Positions 1 through 9,235 are shown, numbered from the stretch's first letter. The stretch is 64,000 nt of DNA from Thalassobacillus pellis (GCF_016908295.1 NZ_JAFBDO010000007.1:1-64000), one strand, 5' to 3'. The notes: a model not told the origin generated them from the letters alone. Numbers and translations are program-made.

Positions 1-23
1 AGCTGGCAGAGGAAGAGGCATGA
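1..23 (+). CDS. Possible 3' end of an upstream gene (perhaps leuD)
   Basis: A reading frame entering from the left edge ends Leu-Ala-Glu-Glu-Glu-Ala-stop, with TGA at 21-23. In Bacillus subtilis the gene upstream of ysoA is leuD (isopropylmalate dehydratase small subunit), so this could be its tail. Only six codons are visible and the other frames are not excluded, so the call rests on synteny alone. Confidence 0.3.
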
Positions 24-47
24 CTGATCGTGAACAGAAACAAAGGC

Positions 48-53
48 TATAAT
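48..53 (+). promoter_or_regulatory. -10 element upstream of the tRNA cluster
   Basis: A perfect TATAAT lies 11 nt before the tRNA-Gly gene, so transcription would start almost at the mature 5' end. No good -35 hexamer is seen at 16-18 nt; TGATCG at 25-30 is the best candidate. Confidence 0.45.
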
Positions 54-64
54 AATTATAAGAT

Positions 65-138
65 GCGGGTGTAGTTTAGTGGTAAAACCTCAGCCTTCCA
101 AGCTGATGATGTGGGTTCGATTCCCATCACCCGCTCCA
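65..138 (+). tRNA. tRNA-Gly (anticodon TCC)
   Basis: A complete cloverleaf can be folded. The acceptor arm GCGGGTG pairs with CACCCGC at 128-134, the anticodon stem-loop carries TCC, and the T arm contains GGTTCGATTCC. Discriminator T135 is followed by an encoded CCA (136-138). It is the first of two intact tRNAs in this cluster and reads GGA/GGG codons. Confidence 0.95.
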
Positions 139-164
139 TTTATTCTTAAAGTTGAAATGTACAT

Positions 165-318
165 GTCCCAGTAGCTCAGCCGGATAGAGCTCGACCGAAT
201 GAGCTGCGAAGCAACACTTCAGCGTACCGATTCAAAAAGAAGCATCTATGAAATGACCCAAAGAATCGGGACGACAGCCGTAAGAACATAATAACTGTAT
301 TTAAGATTTTTCAACCAT
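165..318 (+). repeat. Tandem repeat unit 1: tRNA-Arg 5' half plus 128-bp spacer
   Basis: The first of two head-to-tail 154-bp units. It opens with the acceptor 5' strand and D arm of the downstream tRNA-Arg (165-190), carrying one substitution in the D arm. The following ~128 bp have no tRNA 3' half. The spacer holds a small GAAG/CTTC hairpin (about 207-220) and a 7-bp inverted repeat, CCGATTC (227-233) with GAATCGG (263-269). It differs from unit 2 at three positions only: C/T in the D arm, T/A just after the tRNA half, and C/T near 215. Confidence 0.85.
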
Positions 319-472
319 GTCCCAGTAGCTCAGCTGGATAGAGCACGACCGAATGAGCTGCGAAGCAATACTTCAGCGTACCGATTCAAAAAGAAGCATC
401 TATGAAATGACCCAAAGAATCGGGACGACAGCCGTAAGAACATAATAACTGTATTTAAGATTTTTCAACCAT
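319..472 (+). repeat. Tandem repeat unit 2: tRNA-Arg 5' half plus spacer
   Basis: The second 154-bp unit. Its first 27 nt (319-345) are identical to the first 27 nt of the intact tRNA-Arg at 473, and the shared block also includes the eight or more bases before the tRNA. The break falls at the end of the D arm, before the anticodon stem. The spacer is nearly identical to unit 1. The two truncated halves cannot fold as tRNAs and are best treated as tRNA pseudogene fragments within a tandem duplication. Whether they are remnants of an integrated element or of unequal recombination cannot be told from the sequence. Confidence 0.85.
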
Positions 473-546
473 GTCCCAGTAGCTCAGCTGGATAGAGCAA
501 CAGCCTTCTAAGCTGTGGGTCGCAGGTTCGAATCCTGCCTGGGACG
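473..546 (+). tRNA. tRNA-Arg (anticodon TCT)
   Basis: A complete cloverleaf. The acceptor arm GTCCCAG pairs with CTGGGAC (539-545), the D arm is GCTC..GAGC, the anticodon loop is CTTCTAA (anticodon TCT, reading AGA/AGG), and the T arm contains GGTTCGAATCC. The discriminator is G546. The following bases are CT, so CCA is not encoded, unlike the neighbouring tRNA-Gly. This is the intact parent of the two 5' halves upstream. Confidence 0.95.
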
Positions 547-559
547 CTATGCCATGAAT

Positions 560-600
560 AGAGCCAAGACCATTATCATTAAAGGTCTTGGCTCTTTTTT
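560..600 (+). terminator. Intrinsic terminator of the tRNA cluster
   Basis: A perfect 12-bp stem, AGAGCCAAGACC (560-571) with GGTCTTGGCTCT (584-595), closes a 12-nt loop and runs into a T tract. This ends the tRNA transcript. The bases from 601 to about 740 hold nothing recognisable. Confidence 0.9.
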
Positions 601-740
601 ATACGTTAGGAAAGAATAAAGTTTTTGCAAAGAAGTCCATCGGGGTAGTGAAAATTTTAAGTTCCAGGTATAGGAAAACTAATGTATACAATGCGGGTTT
701 TTCTAAGAGTTGTAGCGTCATACTAAATCAAAAGCAAATT

Positions 741-770
741 TCGACTTTAAAAAGACAGGTTTGTTATACT
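741..770 (+). promoter_or_regulatory. Probable sigma-A promoter for ysoA
   Basis: TATACT at 765-770 is preceded by TG at 762-763 (extended -10). TCGACT at 741-746 is a partial -35 hexamer at 18-bp spacing. It lies 65 nt upstream of the ysoA start. Confidence 0.6.
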
Positions 771-834
771 TGAACTGGGGAAAGGATATAAAGATAATAG
801 AAAATAATAAATAGCTGGTCAGGAAGGGTGTCCT

Positions 835-1815
835 ATGAAGAAGAGACGAGGGAATGTAGTGATGTTCCCAAAATGGAAAACCAGGCTTGAAAATGAGGGT
901 TTGAAAGCCATCAAAGAAAAGCGGTATGAGGAAGCATTGGAGAGTTTTGAGCCGTTATTCGAACATAATGTGGCGTCACACGATGTCGTTACTGGTAAGC
1001 TGATAAGTCTGATGGAATTGGGGAAGTATGAATCTGCAGAGGAATTATGCGAGTACCTGATGAAGCATGACCATGACAATTATTACCAATACTTACATAT
1101 ATATTTGACCATTTTATTCCAGACAAGTCGCTATGAGGAACTGGTGAGCCTGTTGGATGAGGTTTTTCAGGAAAGTGATATGCCTCAACAGATGCGAACT
1201 CAATTTTGGCAGTTATATGAAGTGAGCAGAAAACTTATTGAAGACCAAAGTGAACAACAAGGAAACCATTACGTTGATGAGTTTTTTGAAGGAATAGGAA
1301 ATAATGATATACATAAACAATGGCGTTCCATCATTAAGCTGCGAAAACAAAATGCTAAACCTTACTTAGAGCAATTCATAGAGCTGCTGAACTCAGATCA
1401 AGTTCACCCTATTATTAAAACAGCAATTATCCAATGGTTCCAGGAGCATAATCTGGATCGTAACATAGAAGTCACTAAATTTGGCTTTAAGCATATCGTC
1501 AATCCATCTAAACTAAAGGATGTGCATTCTGAATATGTCATGCAGCAAATACAATTGAGGCTGGGGGATATGGAACAGGAGAATCCTACCATGTTTGAGA
1601 TTGTCCAAAAGCTGCTTTATCGATATCTGTTTGTGCGTTATCCAATTTTACCGACGGATGAGGAAGTTCCAAATATTGTAGAAGCATTAAAGCAATTAGG
1701 ACACGAATATTTACAGCTGCCTGTCACTTTCTCGGAAAAGCATGAACCGATCACCAAATATAAAGAGGAAATCCAAATATGTGAACAGCATTATTCCCTT
1801 ATAATGGATGATTAA
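835..1815 (+). CDS. ysoA: TPR-repeat protein YsoA
   Basis: A 326-residue soluble protein with helical TPR-like repeats in its first ~110 residues (alternating small/aromatic pattern around the KRYEEALESFEPLF and GKYESAEELCEYL segments). The molecular role is unknown. The ATG at 835 has a strong ribosome-binding site, AGGAAGGG, at 821-828. Size and position directly upstream of tig match B. subtilis YsoA, which lies between leuD and tig; the symbol rests on that synteny as much as on sequence. No signal peptide or membrane segment is seen. It appears to be transcribed from its own promoter, with tig having a separate one. Confidence 0.8.
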   Translation: MKKRRGNVVMFPKWKTRLENEGLKAIKEKRYEEALESFEPLFEHNVASHDVVTGKLISLMELGKYESAEELCEYLMKHDHDNYYQYLHIYLTILFQTSRYEELVSLLDEVFQESDMPQQMRTQFWQLYEVSRKLIEDQSEQQGNHYVDEFFEGIGNNDIHKQWRSIIKLRKQNAKPYLEQFIELLNSDQVHPIIKTAIIQWFQEHNLDRNIEVTKFGFKHIVNPSKLKDVHSEYVMQQIQLRLGDMEQENPTMFEIVQKLLYRYLFVRYPILPTDEEVPNIVEALKQLGHEYLQLPVTFSEKHEPITKYKEEIQICEQHYSLIMDD

Positions 1816-1855
1816 CGGAGCAGATGTCAGTGCTGTGGTTAAATAAGTACATATG

Positions 1856-1883
1856 TTGAAAGGTCAGACATTTATGTTATAAT
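1856..1883 (+). promoter_or_regulatory. Sigma-A promoter for tig
   Basis: TTGAAA at 1856-1861, a 16-bp spacer and a perfect TATAAT at 1878-1883 with an upstream TG (1875-1876, extended -10). The 5' untranslated region would be about 105 nt. Confidence 0.8.
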
Positions 1884-1994
1884 GTAGTGGTTGCAAATTT
1901 AGATTCGTATGTAAATAGAATCAAAGAAACGTAGTAAACATCGCCGGCGATCGTGGTGGCGAAAGGAAATTATAGATGTTGGAGGGAATTTTTT

Positions 1995-3281
1995 ATGTCA
2001 GCAAAATGGGAAAAAAAAGAAGGTAACCAAGGGGTCCTAACAGTAGAAGTCCCGGCCGAAGACTTTGATCGTGCGTTGGATCAAGCCTTTAAAAAAGTAG
2101 TCAAGCAAGTTCAAGTGCCAGGATTCCGTAAAGGGAAGGTACCACGTAAGCTTTTTGAACAACGCTTCGGTGTAGAATCTCTTTATCAGGATGCCTTGGA
2201 TATCGTACTTCCTGAAGCTTATATGAACGCTGTTCAAGAGACTGGTATTGAGCCAGTCGATCGTCCAGAAGTTGACGTTCAACAAATTGAAAAAGGTAAA
2301 GAGGTCATTTTCACAGCAGATGTCACAATCAAGCCTGAAGTGGAACTAGGCGAATACAAAGGCTTGGAAGTCGAAGAGCTTGAAACAGAAGTGACTGATG
2401 AAGACGTTGAAAATGAATTAAAAACACTTCAAGAGAAACAGGCAGAGCTTGTCGTCAAAGAAGATGGAGAAGTCGAAGAAGGCGATACAGTTGTCATGGA
2501 TTTTGAAGGATTTGTTGATGGCGAAGCCTTTGAAGGCGGCCAGGCAGACAACTATTCCCTGGAAATCGGTTCTGGCAGCTTTATTCCAGGATTTGAAGAC
2601 CAGCTAAAAGGAAAGAAAGCAGGAGAGGAAGTTGACGTTGAAGTCACTTTCCCTGAAGAATATCATGCAGAAGAGCTGGCTGGAAAAGAAGCGACTTTCA
2701 AAGTTAAAATTCACGAAGTAAAAGGTAAAGAACTTCCTGAACTAGACGATGAATTCGCCAAAGATGTAGACGAAGAAGTAGAAACTTTAGATGAATTGAA
2801 AAAGAAAACTCGTGAGCGTCTGGAAGAGCAAAAGAAAACAGAAGCTGAAAATCACAAACGGGATACTCTTGTTCAAAAGGCCGCTGAAAATGCAACAGTG
2901 GAAATTCCGGATGCAATGGTTGATACTGAACTCGACCGTATGATCAATGAATTCGAACAACGTCTCCAAATGCAAGGCATGACAAAAGATATGTACTTCC
3001 AGTTCACTGGTTCTGACGAAGATGGGCTTCGTGAACAGATGAAAGAAGATGCAGCCAAACGTGTTAAAACAAACTTGACACTCGAAGCTATCGCAAATGA
3101 AGAAAATGTAGAAGCTTCTGACGAAGATGTCAAGGCTGAACTGGAAAACATGGCTTCCATGTACCAGACAGATGTTGATAATCTGACTCAAATGCTTGGC
3201 GGGAACACAGACATGGTCAAAGAAGACTTGAAAGTCCGTAAAGCAATTGATGTGCTTGTAGCAAACAGCAAATCTGAATAA
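1995..3281 (+). CDS. tig: Trigger factor, ribosome-associated chaperone and peptidyl-prolyl isomerase
   Basis: A 428-residue trigger factor of usual length. It binds near the ribosomal exit tunnel and assists early folding. The N-terminal ribosome-binding domain carries the GFRKGKVP signature (the G-F-R-x-G-x-x-P loop that contacts L23) near residue 44. The central FKBP-type isomerase domain spans about 160-245 ([21 protein letters not shown]), followed by the acidic helical C-terminal chaperone arms. The start is ATG 1995, preceded by GGAGGGAA at 1981-1988; an in-frame start at 1953 has no ribosome-binding site. It is monocistronic, with its own promoter and terminator. Confidence 0.97.
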   Translation: MSAKWEKKEGNQGVLTVEVPAEDFDRALDQAFKKVVKQVQVPGFRKGKVPRKLFEQRFGVESLYQDALDIVLPEAYMNAVQETGIEPVDRPEVDVQQIEKGKEVIFTADVTIKPEVELGEYKGLEVEELETEVTDEDVENELKTLQEKQAELVVKEDGEVEEGDTVVMDFEGFVDGEAFEGGQADNYSLEIGSGSFIPGFEDQLKGKKAGEEVDVEVTFPEEYHAEELAGKEATFKVKIHEVKGKELPELDDEFAKDVDEEVETLDELKKKTRERLEEQKKTEAENHKRDTLVQKAAENATVEIPDAMVDTELDRMINEFEQRLQMQGMTKDMYFQFTGSDEDGLREQMKEDAAKRVKTNLTLEAIANEENVEASDEDVKAELENMASMYQTDVDNLTQMLGGNTDMVKEDLKVRKAIDVLVANSKSE

Positions 3282-3290
3282 GGTAACAAG

Positions 3291-3331
3291 AAGAAAACAA
3301 GGCGCGTAAGATCAGTGCCTTGTTTTCTCTT
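3291..3331 (+). terminator. Intrinsic terminator after tig
   Basis: AAGAAAACAAGGC (3291-3303) pairs with GCCTTGTTTTCTCTT (3317-3331) across a 13-nt loop; the right arm itself is T-rich. Confidence 0.8.
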
Positions 3332-3501
3332 ATCATGTATAAATCCCACCTGAGAAAGCTAGACTAATTTTACAATCATAGAATGAAGGTGGGAGTGGGT
3401 TACATATAGTATAGAAAATAACCTAATGTTTGACTTATCAATCACGAATCTACATAATTAAATTGACGTTACAAAATTGACATATTGCTATGTATTTTAC
3501 T

Positions 3502-3529
3502 TTTTCATGGACTGTTAATTTGTTATGAT
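3502..3529 (+). promoter_or_regulatory. Candidate clpX promoter in the tig-clpX spacer
   Basis: TATGAT at 3524-3529 with TG at 3521-3522 forms an extended -10. TTTTCA at 3502-3507 is a weak -35 at 16-bp spacing. The spacer 3332-3611 otherwise holds only a loose 7-bp inverted repeat (CCCACCT near 3345, AGGTGGG near 3388), and no gene was found in it. Confidence 0.45.
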
Positions 3530-3611
3530 AAGCTAAAGAACTGACAATAGGCAAATTTTTGTCAATCCTTGTGTGAGAGTTACTGCTTGACATAAATAAG
3601 GGGTGAAATAA

Positions 3612-4889
3612 ATGTTTAAATTTAATGATGAAAAAGGACAATTGAAATGTTCTTTCTGTGGGAAAAGCCAGGAGCAAGTTAGAAAGCTTGTTGCCGGTCC
3701 CGGGGTATATATATGTGATGAGTGTATTGAACTATGTACTGAAATAGTGGAAGAAGAACTAGGGAATGAAGAGGAAGTTGAATTCAAGGAAGTTCCCAAG
3801 CCACAGGAAATACGTGAAATCCTTAATGATTACGTAATTGGACAGGATCAGGCGAAAAAGAATCTATCTGTCGCCGTTTATAACCACTATAAAAGGGTGA
3901 ACGCTACACCTAAAAATGATGATGTAGAACTTTCCAAAAGTAATATCTGCATGATTGGGCCAACAGGGAGCGGTAAAACCTTGCTTGCTCAGACGTTGGC
4001 ACGTATCTTGAATGTACCTTTTGCAATAGCAGATGCTACTTCACTTACGGAAGCCGGTTATGTTGGTGAAGATGTGGAAAATATCCTTCTTAAATTGATT
4101 CAGGCTGCCGATTATGATGTAGAGAAAGCTGAAAAAGGAATCATTTATATTGATGAAATTGATAAAGTAGCAAGAAAGTCGGAAAACCCTTCTATTACTC
4201 GTGACGTTTCTGGTGAAGGTGTGCAGCAAGCGCTATTGAAAATACTCGAGGGTACAACAGCCAGCGTACCGCCGCAAGGGGGAAGGAAGCATCCTCATCA
4301 GGAATTTATTCAGATTGATACCACCAATGTGCTTTTCATCGTAGGCGGTGCTTTTGATGGAATTGAACAGATAATCAAGCGTCGTCTCGGTAAGAAAGTC
4401 ATCGGTTTCGGCTCTGAAGATACCAACGAAGATTTGGATAAAAGCCAGCTGCTTTCCCGTATTCTTCCAGAGGATTTGCTGCGTTATGGCTTGATTCCTG
4501 AATTCATCGGCCGTCTTCCAGTTATCGGAAGCTTGTTGCCATTAGATGAAGATGCGTTGGTTGAAATTTTAACCCAGCCTAAGAATGCATTAGTAAAACA
4601 GTACCAAAAATTATTGCAGATTGATAATGTGGAATTGGAATTCGAAGAGGAAGCACTTCGTGAAATTTCCAAAAAGGCTATCGAGCGTAAAACAGGAGCA
4701 CGTGGTCTCCGTTCCATTATTGAAAACATCATGCTGGATGTCATGTATGAATTGCCTTCACGTAATGATATAGAAAAATGTATCATTACCAAAGAAACGG
4801 TGCTCAATGAAGATGGAAGGCCAAAATTGGTCCTGACAGATGGAACTGTCCAGGATGAAAACAAAGAATCTCCTAAGGAAAGCGCATAA
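3612..4889 (+). CDS. clpX: ClpX, ATPase and specificity subunit of the ClpXP protease
   Basis: A 425-residue AAA+ unfoldase that feeds tagged or regulatory proteins to ClpP. The N-terminal zinc-binding domain (about residues 14-40) has paired cysteines CSFC and CDEC. Walker A is GPTGSGKT (about 116-123) and Walker B is IIYIDEID (about 178-185), followed by the [15 protein letters not shown] segment. The IGF loop, which docks ClpP, is present as VIGFGS (encoded near 4400). A ribosome-binding site AAGGGGTG (3598-3605) precedes the ATG. In B. subtilis lonB follows clpX; here the next gene is lonA. Confidence 0.98.
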   Translation: MFKFNDEKGQLKCSFCGKSQEQVRKLVAGPGVYICDECIELCTEIVEEELGNEEEVEFKEVPKPQEIREILNDYVIGQDQAKKNLSVAVYNHYKRVNATPKNDDVELSKSNICMIGPTGSGKTLLAQTLARILNVPFAIADATSLTEAGYVGEDVENILLKLIQAADYDVEKAEKGIIYIDEIDKVARKSENPSITRDVSGEGVQQALLKILEGTTASVPPQGGRKHPHQEFIQIDTTNVLFIVGGAFDGIEQIIKRRLGKKVIGFGSEDTNEDLDKSQLLSRILPEDLLRYGLIPEFIGRLPVIGSLLPLDEDALVEILTQPKNALVKQYQKLLQIDNVELEFEEEALREISKKAIERKTGARGLRSIIENIMLDVMYELPSRNDIEKCIITKETVLNEDGRPKLVLTDGTVQDENKESPKESA

Positions 4890-4932
4890 ACCTAGTTTAT
4901 GTTGGAGAAGTAGTAAGCGAATGCTCTGAAGC

Positions 4933-4978
4933 ATCAGGCCGCGCTGCAATCAGAATGTAGCGCGGCCTGATTTGCTTT
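4933..4978 (+). terminator. Strong intrinsic terminator after clpX
   Basis: A perfect 13-bp stem, ATCAGGCCGCGCT (4933-4945) with AGCGCGGCCTGAT (4959-4971), is followed by TTGCTTT. It separates clpX from lonA. Confidence 0.9.
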
Positions 4979-5054
4979 ATCCATCTTCAGTATTGCCGGA
5001 TGAAATATTCTTACATAGGTAACAATAATTTAAGGACTAATCAAACTTAAGTCA

Positions 5055-5060
5055 TATAAT
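5055..5060 (+). promoter_or_regulatory. -10 element upstream of lonA
   Basis: TATAAT at 5055-5060 lies 72 nt before the lonA start. No clear -35 hexamer is found at 16-18 nt, and no convincing CtsR tandem heptad is seen here, although lonA is CtsR-controlled in B. subtilis. Confidence 0.4.
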
Positions 5061-5131
5061 AATTTTACAACCTGGAAGCTTTTTCATATGATGAAAGTAC
5101 GGATCTGCTATTCCCTATGGAGGTGCACATA

Positions 5132-7465
5132 ATGACAGAGAAAACAAAAATGCAAATCCCCCTCCTGCCCCTAAGAGGGTTGCTTGTATATCCATCAATG
5201 GTATTACATTTAGATGTAGGCCGCGACAAATCAGTCAAGGCACTAGAGCAGGCGATGCTTGAAAATCATGAGATCTTTTTGGCGTCGCAAAAGGAAATGA
5301 ACATCGATGATCCTTCTAAAGATGAAATTTACCATTATGGCACAATTGCGAAAGTGAAACAGATGGTGAAACTCCCCAATGGAACGAACCGGGTGCTCGT
5401 GGAAGGGTTGAAACGGGCAGAAATTCTCGACTTTATCGATAACGAAGAATACTTTGTTGTCCAAGTGGAAATCCACGAAGAGGAACATGGCAATAAAAAT
5501 GAAGAGGAAGCGTTGATGCGTACCCTCTTACAGCACTTTGAGCAATATATTAAGATTTCAAAAAAAATCAGCAAAGAGACATTAGACACTGTTGCTGATA
5601 TAGACCAGCCAGGTCATTTAGCAGATATGGTCGCCTCCCACCTTCCATTAAAATTGAAGGAAAAACAATCAGTACTGGAAACAACGGACGTAAAAAAACG
5701 TTTGCAAAAACTGATTGAACAGATAAGTAATGAAAAGGAAGTCCTGCAAATTGAGAAGAAAATTGGCCAGAGGGTCAAACGTTCTATGGAAAAGACACAA
5801 AAAGAATACTATTTGCGGGAACAAATGAAAGCTATACAAAGTGAACTGGGAGATAAAGACGGTAAATCTGGTGAGGTATCAGAACTCCGTCAAAAGATAG
5901 AAAATGCTGATATGCCTGAAAGGGTGGAACAAGTTGCTTTGAAAGAGCTTGGACGGTATGAAAAAGTGCCGCAAAGTTCGGCTGAAAGCTCTGTGATTCG
6001 AAATTATCTTGAATGGCTGATTTCTCTTCCATGGAAAGATGAAACAGAAGATAATCTGGATATTCATAATGCAGAAAAAATTCTGGATGAAGATCATTAT
6101 GGGCTGGAAAAAGTAAAGGAACGTGTCCTTGAGTATCTTGCTGTTCAACAGTTGACCCAATCGATTAAGGGGCCGATACTTTGCCTTGTCGGACCTCCGG
6201 GTGTTGGTAAAACTTCCCTGGCAAAATCAATTGCAAGAGCTATCAACCGCAGGTTTGTACGAGTTTCGCTCGGTGGAATCCGTGACGATGCTGAAATCCG
6301 CGGCCATCGTCGTACTTATATCGGTGCGATGCCAGGTCGGATAATACAGGGAATGAAGCGTGCAGAAAAAATAAATCCCGTATTCCTTTTGGATGAAATT
6401 GACAAAATGGCCAGTGATTTTCGTGGAGATCCTTCTGCAGCTATGCTTGAAGTCTTGGACCCGGAACAAAATAGTACTTTCAGTGACCATTTTATTGAAG
6501 AAAGTTATGACCTTTCCAAAGTTATGTTTGTGGCTACAGCTAATAACATGGGTGCCATTCCTGGTCCGTTGCTTGACAGGATGGAAGTAATTTCAATTGC
6601 CGGCTACACCGAAGTCGAAAAGCTCCACATTGCAAAGGAGCACCTGCTACCGAAGCAGATTAAAGAAAATGGTTTAAATAAAAGCCAACTACAATTCCGT
6701 GAAGAAGCATTACTGAAACTAATCAGAACATATACGAGAGAAGCTGGTGTCCGGAACTTAGAGCGGGAATTAGCCTCCATCTGTCGTAAATCTGCAAAAA
6801 TAATCGTGTCTGGCGAGAAAAAACGGGTAGTGATTACCGAAAAGCAGCTGGAAGACATGCTGGGGAGACCAAAATATCGGTTTGGCCGCGCAGAAGAAGA
6901 AGATCAGGTAGGTACGGCGACAGGCCTTGCTTATACTTCTGCAGGTGGAGATACTCTCTCTATAGAAGTGTCTATTTCACCTGGAAAAGGAAAACTGACT
7001 TTAACAGGTAAACTGGGTGATGTTATGAAAGAATCCGCCCAGGCCGCATTCAGCTATATCCGTTCGCGGGCTGCAGAGCTAAAAATAGACCCGGATTTCG
7101 TGGATAAAAACGATATCCATATTCATGTGCCTGAAGGAGCGACACCAAAAGACGGCCCATCTGCAGGTATCACGATGGCCACTGCCCTTGTTTCTGCGTT
7201 GACAGGCCGACCTGTAAGAAAAGAAGTAGGAATGACTGGGGAGATTACTCTTCGCGGCCGTGTACTTCCTATCGGTGGATTGAAGGAAAAGTCATTGAGT
7301 GCTCACCGCGCTGGGTTAAACAAGGTTATTATTCCGGCTGATAATGAGAAAGATCTTGAGGATATTCCAGCAAGTGTTCGAAATGATCTTGAGTATATTC
7401 CTGTTAAACATTTAGACGAAGTACTGAAACACGCACTAACGGAGGAAGCGTATGAAAGTCAATAA
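5132..7465 (+). CDS. lonA: LonA, ATP-dependent serine protease
   Basis: A 777-residue Lon protease, as long as B. subtilis LonA (about 774), that degrades damaged and regulatory proteins. It has the N-terminal substrate-binding domain (about 10-205), a coiled-coil stretch, an AAA+ module with Walker A GPPGVGKT (about 354-361) and Walker [10 protein letters not shown], and a C-terminal peptidase. The catalytic serine is in PKDGPSAG (about S677) and the catalytic lysine in GLKEKSLSA (about K719). The start is ATG 5132 behind GGAGGTG (5119-5125); the in-frame ATG at 5117 lies in that ribosome-binding site. It overlaps engB by 14 nt, so the two are coupled. Confidence 0.97.
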   Translation: MTEKTKMQIPLLPLRGLLVYPSMVLHLDVGRDKSVKALEQAMLENHEIFLASQKEMNIDDPSKDEIYHYGTIAKVKQMVKLPNGTNRVLVEGLKRAEILDFIDNEEYFVVQVEIHEEEHGNKNEEEALMRTLLQHFEQYIKISKKISKETLDTVADIDQPGHLADMVASHLPLKLKEKQSVLETTDVKKRLQKLIEQISNEKEVLQIEKKIGQRVKRSMEKTQKEYYLREQMKAIQSELGDKDGKSGEVSELRQKIENADMPERVEQVALKELGRYEKVPQSSAESSVIRNYLEWLISLPWKDETEDNLDIHNAEKILDEDHYGLEKVKERVLEYLAVQQLTQSIKGPILCLVGPPGVGKTSLAKSIARAINRRFVRVSLGGIRDDAEIRGHRRTYIGAMPGRIIQGMKRAEKINPVFLLDEIDKMASDFRGDPSAAMLEVLDPEQNSTFSDHFIEESYDLSKVMFVATANNMGAIPGPLLDRMEVISIAGYTEVEKLHIAKEHLLPKQIKENGLNKSQLQFREEALLKLIRTYTREAGVRNLERELASICRKSAKIIVSGEKKRVVITEKQLEDMLGRPKYRFGRAEEEDQVGTATGLAYTSAGGDTLSIEVSISPGKGKLTLTGKLGDVMKESAQAAFSYIRSRAAELKIDPDFVDKNDIHIHVPEGATPKDGPSAGITMATALVSALTGRPVRKEVGMTGEITLRGRVLPIGGLKEKSLSAHRAGLNKVIIPADNEKDLEDIPASVRNDLEYIPVKHLDEVLKHALTEEAYESQ

Positions 7466-8036
7466 TGCTGAATTAGTTATCAGTGCAGTAAGTAAAAAAC
7501 AATATCCTTCAGAGCCCTTGCCGGAAATTGCCTTGGCAGGGAGATCAAACGTAGGAAAATCTTCCTTTATCAATAAAATGATTCAAAGAAAGAGCCTTGC
7601 CAGAACTTCATCCAAACCTGGTAAAACACAGACACTAAATTTTTATAAGATCAATGAAAATTTCTTTCTTGTTGATGTTCCTGGTTACGGATATGCCAAG
7701 GTTTCCAAGAAAGAGCGGCAAAAATGGGGAACTATGATGGAGGAATACTTCGCAGAGAGAGAGAACCTGAAAGCAGCGGCATTAATTGTCGATGTCCGTC
7801 ATGACCCTACTGCAGATGATGCGATGATGTATGACTTTCTAAAGTATTACGAACTGCCTGTCCTCATCATCGCGACTAAGCTTGATAAAATTCCTAAAGG
7901 AAAACGCGATAAGCATATTAAGAATGTCAGAAACACCTTGGAGATAGAAGAAGGGGATATAATCATTCCTTTCTCGGCTGAAACAGGTGAAGGAAAAGAT
8001 AAAGCTTGGAAGGCCCTGTCAGCTTTTCTGCAGTAA
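7452..8036 (+). CDS. engB: EngB/YsxC, ribosome-biogenesis GTPase
   Basis: A 194-residue TRAFAC GTPase needed for assembly of the large ribosomal subunit. All G motifs are present: G1 GRSNVGKSS (about 32-40), G3 DVPGYG, G4 TKLDK and G5 SAETG. The ATG lies inside the 3' end of lonA with GGAGGAA just upstream, the same lonA-ysxC arrangement as in B. subtilis. A strong terminator closes the unit, so haem genes do not follow directly here. Confidence 0.96.
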   Translation: MKVNNAELVISAVSKKQYPSEPLPEIALAGRSNVGKSSFINKMIQRKSLARTSSKPGKTQTLNFYKINENFFLVDVPGYGYAKVSKKERQKWGTMMEEYFAERENLKAAALIVDVRHDPTADDAMMYDFLKYYELPVLIIATKLDKIPKGKRDKHIKNVRNTLEIEEGDIIIPFSAETGEGKDKAWKALSAFLQ

Positions 8037-8041
8037 TAACT

Positions 8042-8083
8042 CCCCCTTGACACTTTTTTACTGAGTGTCAAGGGGGCTTTTTG
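8042..8083 (+). terminator. Intrinsic terminator after engB
   Basis: CCCCCTTGACACT pairs with AGTGTCAAGGGGG across a short loop, followed by CTTTTTG. Confidence 0.92.
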
Positions 8084-8266
8084 TAGGATATGGAAATGTT
8101 TTATTTATACTGTATTAGGGTATATTTATAAAGACTTCCTATGTAAAAGTCTACATATTTTACGGTAAATCAAGCAATCGAGCGTAATACTGAGAATATT
8201 ATGGCTAGTTTTTCATGAATCCTATATGCACCTTTTCAGATAAATATGCAGGAGGAAAACAATTTT

Positions 8267-8311
8267 GTGAAAAATCAGATTGATTGCTATGATAAAGGGT
8301 GTCGCATTTAA
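8267..8311 (+). CDS. Possible 14-codon leader peptide ahead of the amino-acid transporter
   Basis: A GTG at 8267, 11 nt after a perfect AGGAGG (8250-8255), opens 14 codons ending in TAA at 8309-8311. The peptide reads MKNQIDCYDKGCRI and has two cysteines. Its stop lies 37 nt before the solute-binding protein start. The strong ribosome-binding site would otherwise have no gene to serve, which suggests a translated leader. No terminator/antiterminator pair was recognised between it and the next gene. The preceding spacer (8084-8266) holds a small inverted repeat, AGACTT/AAGTCT at about 8132-8152, and nothing else clear. Confidence 0.35.
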   Translation: MKNQIDCYDKGCRI

Positions 8312-8348
8312 TCGAGAAAAGATAGGAAAAAAGGATGAAGGAGTGGAT

Positions 8349-9176
8349 TTGGTTAAAATGAAAAAGCTATCGATATTCTTACTTAGCACCCTATTGATGC
8401 TGGTATTGGCAGCGTGCGGATCAGGGGAGTCAAAAAATGACGAAAATAATGATGCGAGCGGTGGAGATACAGCGAGTGGAAGTGAATATAACCTTGTAGA
8501 AAAAGGTAAGTTTACTTTTGCAGCTTCGGGGGAATTTCGCCCGTTCAGTTACACGACTGCTTCCGGTAAAATGGAGGGTTTTGATATCGAAGTCGGACAA
8601 GCTATTGCAAAAGAACTTGGTTTAAAACCTAATCAACAGAAATTTAAGTTCGCATCAATCGTAGAAGGTGTGAAAACTGGAAGATTTGATGCTGCAGTTG
8701 CCAGCCACACAATTACACCTGAACGTCAAGAAGCGGTAGATTTCTCCGTGCCATATTATTATTCAGGGGCTCAGATTTTTGTCCGTCCTGACAGTGATGT
8801 GAAATCATTGGATGATTTAAAAGGTAAAGAAATTGCTGTTTCTAAGGGTTCTACTTATGTTAAATACGCTGAAAAAGTTACGGACAACATTCAAGTGTAC
8901 TCCAGTGATGTTGTAGCCCTTCAATCCCTCGATAAAGGCCGTCATGATGCAGTTATAACAGACTTCCTGACAGGGAAAGAAGCAATCGGGAAAGGTCTGA
9001 AAATTGAAGGCAAAAAAATGATTGACCGCAGTGAACAGGCAGTAGCGGTAGCAAAAGAAAATGATAAGCTGTTGAAAGCTATCAATGATGCTCTTAAAAC
9101 ACTCCATGAAAATGGTACACTGACAGAAATCAGTAAGAAATACTTTGGGGAAGACATAACGAAGAAACCCGAGTAA
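8349..9176 (+). CDS. Amino-acid ABC transporter, solute-binding lipoprotein
   Basis: A 275-residue extracellular lipoprotein of the family 3 (polar amino acid) binding proteins. A signal peptide ends in the lipobox LAAC with lipidated C23. The mature part has the family landmarks EFRPFSY, the MEGFDIEVGQAIA segment and TPERQEAVDFS (ligand-carboxylate arginine). TTG 8349 is chosen because AAGGAG at 8338-8343 sits 5 nt upstream; ATG 8358 is the alternative. The permease and ATPase follow. The set resembles B. subtilis arginine (ArtPQR) or cystine (TcyJKLMN) importers; the substrate cannot be decided from the sequence. A terminator after this gene probably makes it more abundant than its partners. 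Confidence 0.9.
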   Translation: MVKMKKLSIFLLSTLLMLVLAACGSGESKNDENNDASGGDTASGSEYNLVEKGKFTFAASGEFRPFSYTTASGKMEGFDIEVGQAIAKELGLKPNQQKFKFASIVEGVKTGRFDAAVASHTITPERQEAVDFSVPYYYSGAQIFVRPDSDVKSLDDLKGKEIAVSKGSTYVKYAEKVTDNIQVYSSDVVALQSLDKGRHDAVITDFLTGKEAIGKGLKIEGKKMIDRSEQAVAVAKENDKLLKAINDALKTLHENGTLTEISKKYFGEDITKKPE

Positions 9177-9186
9177 GAATTCTATA

Positions 9187-9213
9187 AAAGAGCACGCCCG
9201 GCGTGCTCTTTTT
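9187..9213 (+). terminator. Intercistronic terminator between binding protein and permease
   Basis: AGAGCACGC and GCGTGCTCT form a tight hairpin with a 3-nt loop, followed by five Ts. It probably lets only part of the transcription reach the permease and ATPase, a usual way of overproducing the binding protein. Confidence 0.85.
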
Positions 9214-9235
9214 CACTTTGGAGGAGCTGAAGGAA

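Noticed and set aside
588-773. 61-codon frame after the tRNA terminator
   Set aside because: It begins inside the terminator T tract, has no ribosome-binding site, and has no recognisable protein features.
5020-5070. CtsR operator upstream of lonA
   Set aside because: GACTAATCAAACTTAAGTCA does not contain the tandem GGTCAAA heptads needed.
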